Assembly (NCBI GenBank): GCA_001275005.1
Contig: JWZX01002193.1
Coordinates: forward strand, 1 to 28,460
Source of the DNA: Chrysochromulina tobinii
Lineage: Eukaryota > Haptophyta > Prymnesiales > Chrysochromulinaceae
Direction: 5' to 3'
Length of the DNA: 28,460 bases
Shown: piece after piece, positions 26,523 to 28,460 of the stretch
Layout: every line of letters begins with the position of its first letter
Numbering within the stretch: the stretch's first letter is position 1
The notes under the pieces: generated by a model
What the model was told of the DNA's origin: nothing
The model's input: only the letters and a program-made list of their open reading frames with translations
The model's database searches: none
Translations under genes and position numbers: made by a program

Positions 26523-27037
26523 GGCCTCGTGTTCACATCAACGACAAACTTCACACCTCCGCCGAAACCTCGACTCTGGACGGCGAAAGGTGCCTTCGAG
26601 TCGAGACGCGAAAGAAAAGCGAGGACGCTGCCTCCGTTCCTCGTAGCAAAAAGTCGAGTCGACCTGAGGCTGAACTCTCCGGACTCCGCGCTCTGTGTCG
26701 ATCTGACCGAGTTTGAGACTCCAAAGACTGATATGCAAAATGCGCTCCTGGTTCCTAGCCTTGGCTAGGCTAGGAGAACTATATTATGACGTGACTGATT
26801 TGTGACTGTGGGGTGCGTAGGTATTTCTTTTTGGTATTGTCCGACCGAGCGCCAACGGGCGGGTCGCGAGCCGTACCGGCATGTCTCGCTGGCGCGGAGC
26901 CAGCCCGGCACCCTCTCTGAGCTCTCACACTCACACGCGCGGTTCCTCCTGGGGAGGGCGGTTCCATCCGCCTCCCGCCCACACGTGTGCGCGGTCCCTC
27001 GCGCCTCGATCGTAAGCTCCCCGGCTCGGCTCGACAG
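26523..27037. promoter_or_regulatory. Spacer between PSY 3' end and splicing-factor promoter, with a short hairpin
   Basis: Both flanking genes are on the minus strand, so this 515-bp stretch holds the 3' UTR of phytoene synthase and the promoter and 5' UTR of the splicing factor. A perfect inverted repeat CCTAGCC-TT-GGCTAGG lies at 26754-26769, beside an AT-rich patch (about 26775-26835). No third gene is supported. Confidence 0.45.
26754..26769. repeat. Perfect 7-bp inverted repeat with 2-base loop
   Basis: CCTAGCC and GGCTAGG are separated by TT, and CTAGG recurs immediately after (26769-26775 region). The element could be a protein-binding palindrome. The 2-base loop is too tight for a stable simple RNA hairpin unless the stem shortens. 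Confidence 0.6.
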
Positions 27038-28333
27038 TTACAAGCCGAGGTCGGGATTCTTGACACGCAGGTAGGCGCGCGGCAGCATCATCAGCTTCTC
27101 TAACTTGGTCGTATACGCGCGCTTGTTGAAGTTGTCGTAGTTGTTCTCCTCGATTTTGTCGAGGATGGACGAGTACATGTCGAGCGACGCGCGGATGGGC
27201 AGCTGGCAGTCGGGCGCAAGCAAAGGGATCCCGTCCTCGGCTTTCTTGTACCAGTCGCGCGCGCGTTGGATCTGGAACTTGATCAGGGCCACGTACTTCT
27301 CGTCCTTCACACCCTTGAGTAGGGAGGCCTCGCTCACACCGAAGCGGCGCAGGTCCTCCTGCGGCAGGTAGATGCGCTGCCGCACACGGTCCTCACCCAC
27401 GTCGCGCAGGATATTGGTCAGCTGAAGCCCCACACCGAGCGCCAACGCCGGCTCGAGCGCCTTCTCGAAGCTCACGCCGGGCGCAGTACCCATCACGGGC
27501 ATCATCATGAGTCCGACCGTGCCCGCGACGCGGTAGCAGTACAGGTAGAGCTCATCGAAGTTCGCGAACCGATTCTGGTCCAGGTCCATCACCATGCCCT
27601 TGATCATGTCTTCGAACGGCTCGATGGTCAGCTCCGGGTACTTTTGCACCGTGTCCACGAGCGCCAGGTCCAGCAGGTCGTGAGCGCGCCCGTTCCAGAC
27701 GTCGCGCAGGCGCCTGCCCCACTCGGAGAGCTCGCGCCGCAGCGAGACGGTTTCCTTGCGCGGCTTGTCGACGATGTCGTCCGTGCGCCGACACCAAGCG
27801 TAGATGGCAAAGACTGCCCGCCGCTTCTCCTCGCTGAAAAACTTGGTGCCGAAATAGAATGTCTTTGCGTAATGCGCAGTGATGACGCGGCACGCCTCGT
27901 ACGACTCATCGAGCAGCTTTTCGCGCCGCTGCAGCTGCTCCGCGTCTCCCGTGGCTAGCAGAGCGGCTATTGAGCCTGGAAGCACTGCGTTGCTGCTGCT
28001 GCCGCCGCGGCCTGCGGCGCCACGGCTGTGGGAGGTGCCCGCCTCGCTGACCGCACCGGCGGCGGAGTAGCCGGGCAACATCGCCTCGAGCGCGCCCGTC
28101 ACCATCGACTTCCCTTGAGTCTGTTGCTGCTGCATCCGACTGCTGCCGTCAGCGCCTGAGGCTGCACTCGGCGGGGACAGCGCCGCAGAAACTGGCGGCG
28201 CACGCAGCGCGTCGCCGGCGTGCGCTCTGCGCGCCAGGGTGCCTGACATGTAGCCAGACGCGCCATCGGCCCAGAGCAGCAGCACGGCTAGCGGCGCACA
28301 GGCCGCCGGCCGACGGGAATGCCTGGAGTGCAT
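27038..28333 (-). CDS. PSY: Phytoene synthase, plastid-targeted
   Basis: This 431-residue protein from ATG 28333 carries a complete squalene/phytoene synthase domain (about 140-425). It condenses two geranylgeranyl diphosphates to 15-cis-phytoene, the first committed step of carotenoid synthesis. Both Mg2+-diphosphate aspartate motifs are present: DDIVD at 185-189 and DVGED at 311-315. Other PSY landmarks are AKTFYFGTKFF, AIYAWCRRTDDIVD, YCYRVAGTVGLM and QLTNILRDVGEDRVRQRIYLP. The N-terminus has a signal-peptide-like start (MHSRHSRRPA then APLAVLLLWADGASG) followed by about 110 Ser/Ala/Gly-rich residues, fitting the bipartite targeting signal of complex plastids. The frame is open upstream to about 28402 but only through a GTG, so ATG 28333 is preferred. 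No introns are seen. Confidence 0.95.
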   Translation of the reverse strand: MHSRHSRRPAACAPLAVLLLWADGASGYMSGTLARRAHAGDALRAPPVSAALSPPSAASGADGSSRMQQQQTQGKSMVTGALEAMLPGYSAAGAVSEAGTSHSRGAAGRGGSSSNAVLPGSIAALLATGDAEQLQRREKLLDESYEACRVITAHYAKTFYFGTKFFSEEKRRAVFAIYAWCRRTDDIVDKPRKETVSLRRELSEWGRRLRDVWNGRAHDLLDLALVDTVQKYPELTIEPFEDMIKGMVMDLDQNRFANFDELYLYCYRVAGTVGLMMMPVMGTAPGVSFEKALEPALALGVGLQLTNILRDVGEDRVRQRIYLPQEDLRRFGVSEASLLKGVKDEKYVALIKFQIQRARDWYKKAEDGIPLLAPDCQLPIRASLDMYSSILDKIEENNYDNFNKRAYTTKLEKLMMLPRAYLRVKNPDLGL

Positions 28334-28460
28334 GGAGGCTCCGATCGATCGAGGTTCGCTCTCCTTCTCATGCCGTGCTCCTCGGAAACAGTTCTTTTTC
28401 ACACTACCCTACGGGCCGGTCGCCGAGGCGTTTCCCTGTACTCCCGAGCGGTCCCCCCCA

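Noticed and set aside
28334-28402. Longer phytoene synthase start at 28402
   Set aside because: It would use a GTG codon; the ATG at 28333 directly precedes a signal-peptide-like sequence.

Overview
This window is nuclear DNA from a eukaryotic, GC-rich microbial alga. I favour a haptophyte or another alga with a red-type complex plastid. The evidence is GT-AG introns, a very large BEACH-WD40 gene, a cytosolic-type arginyl-tRNA synthetase, an RBM39-like splicing factor, and a phytoene synthase whose N-terminus looks like a signal peptide followed by a transit-peptide-like stretch. Species cannot be fixed from sequence alone. There is no operon logic: neighbours are functionally unrelated, introns are few, and long antisense ORFs are a by-product of the high GC content.

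Layout. 1-1179 (+): the 3' part of a leucine-rich-repeat gene with two short introns. 1727-2767 (-): a prolyl-4-hydroxylase-like 2OG-Fe(II) oxygenase with an N-terminal Cys/His-rich module. 2768-3848: gene-poor DNA with a short interstitial telomere tract (TTAGGG, five full copies). 3849 to about 15943 (-): one giant BEACH-family scaffold gene of roughly 3,980 codons, with a C-terminal intron built from two 74-bp GT...AG tandem units and an apparent 1-nt frame change near 10018. 16299-18134 (-): arginyl-tRNA synthetase. 18398-20485 (-): a DUF2828-like protein with a von Willebrand A domain. 20892-21746 (-): an unrecognised protein. 21821-23341 (+): an F-box-like, ankyrin-like protein with a SUMO-like segment. 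23911-24537 (+): an unrecognised coiled-coil and proline/serine-rich protein. 24894-26522 (-): an RBM39/CAPER-like splicing factor. 27038-28333 (-): phytoene synthase.

Roles. Most genes are housekeeping: membrane traffic (BEACH), translation (ArgRS), splicing (RBM39-like) and carotenoid synthesis (PSY). The less ordinary parts are the LRR gene, the Cys/His-oxygenase, the DUF2828-vWA protein, and the 20.9-24.5 kb block of lineage-specific-looking genes. The points most worth a second look are the tandem-unit intron, the F-box/ankyrin/SUMO-like fusion, the duplicated exon-intron unit in the LRR gene, and the frame change in the BEACH gene.
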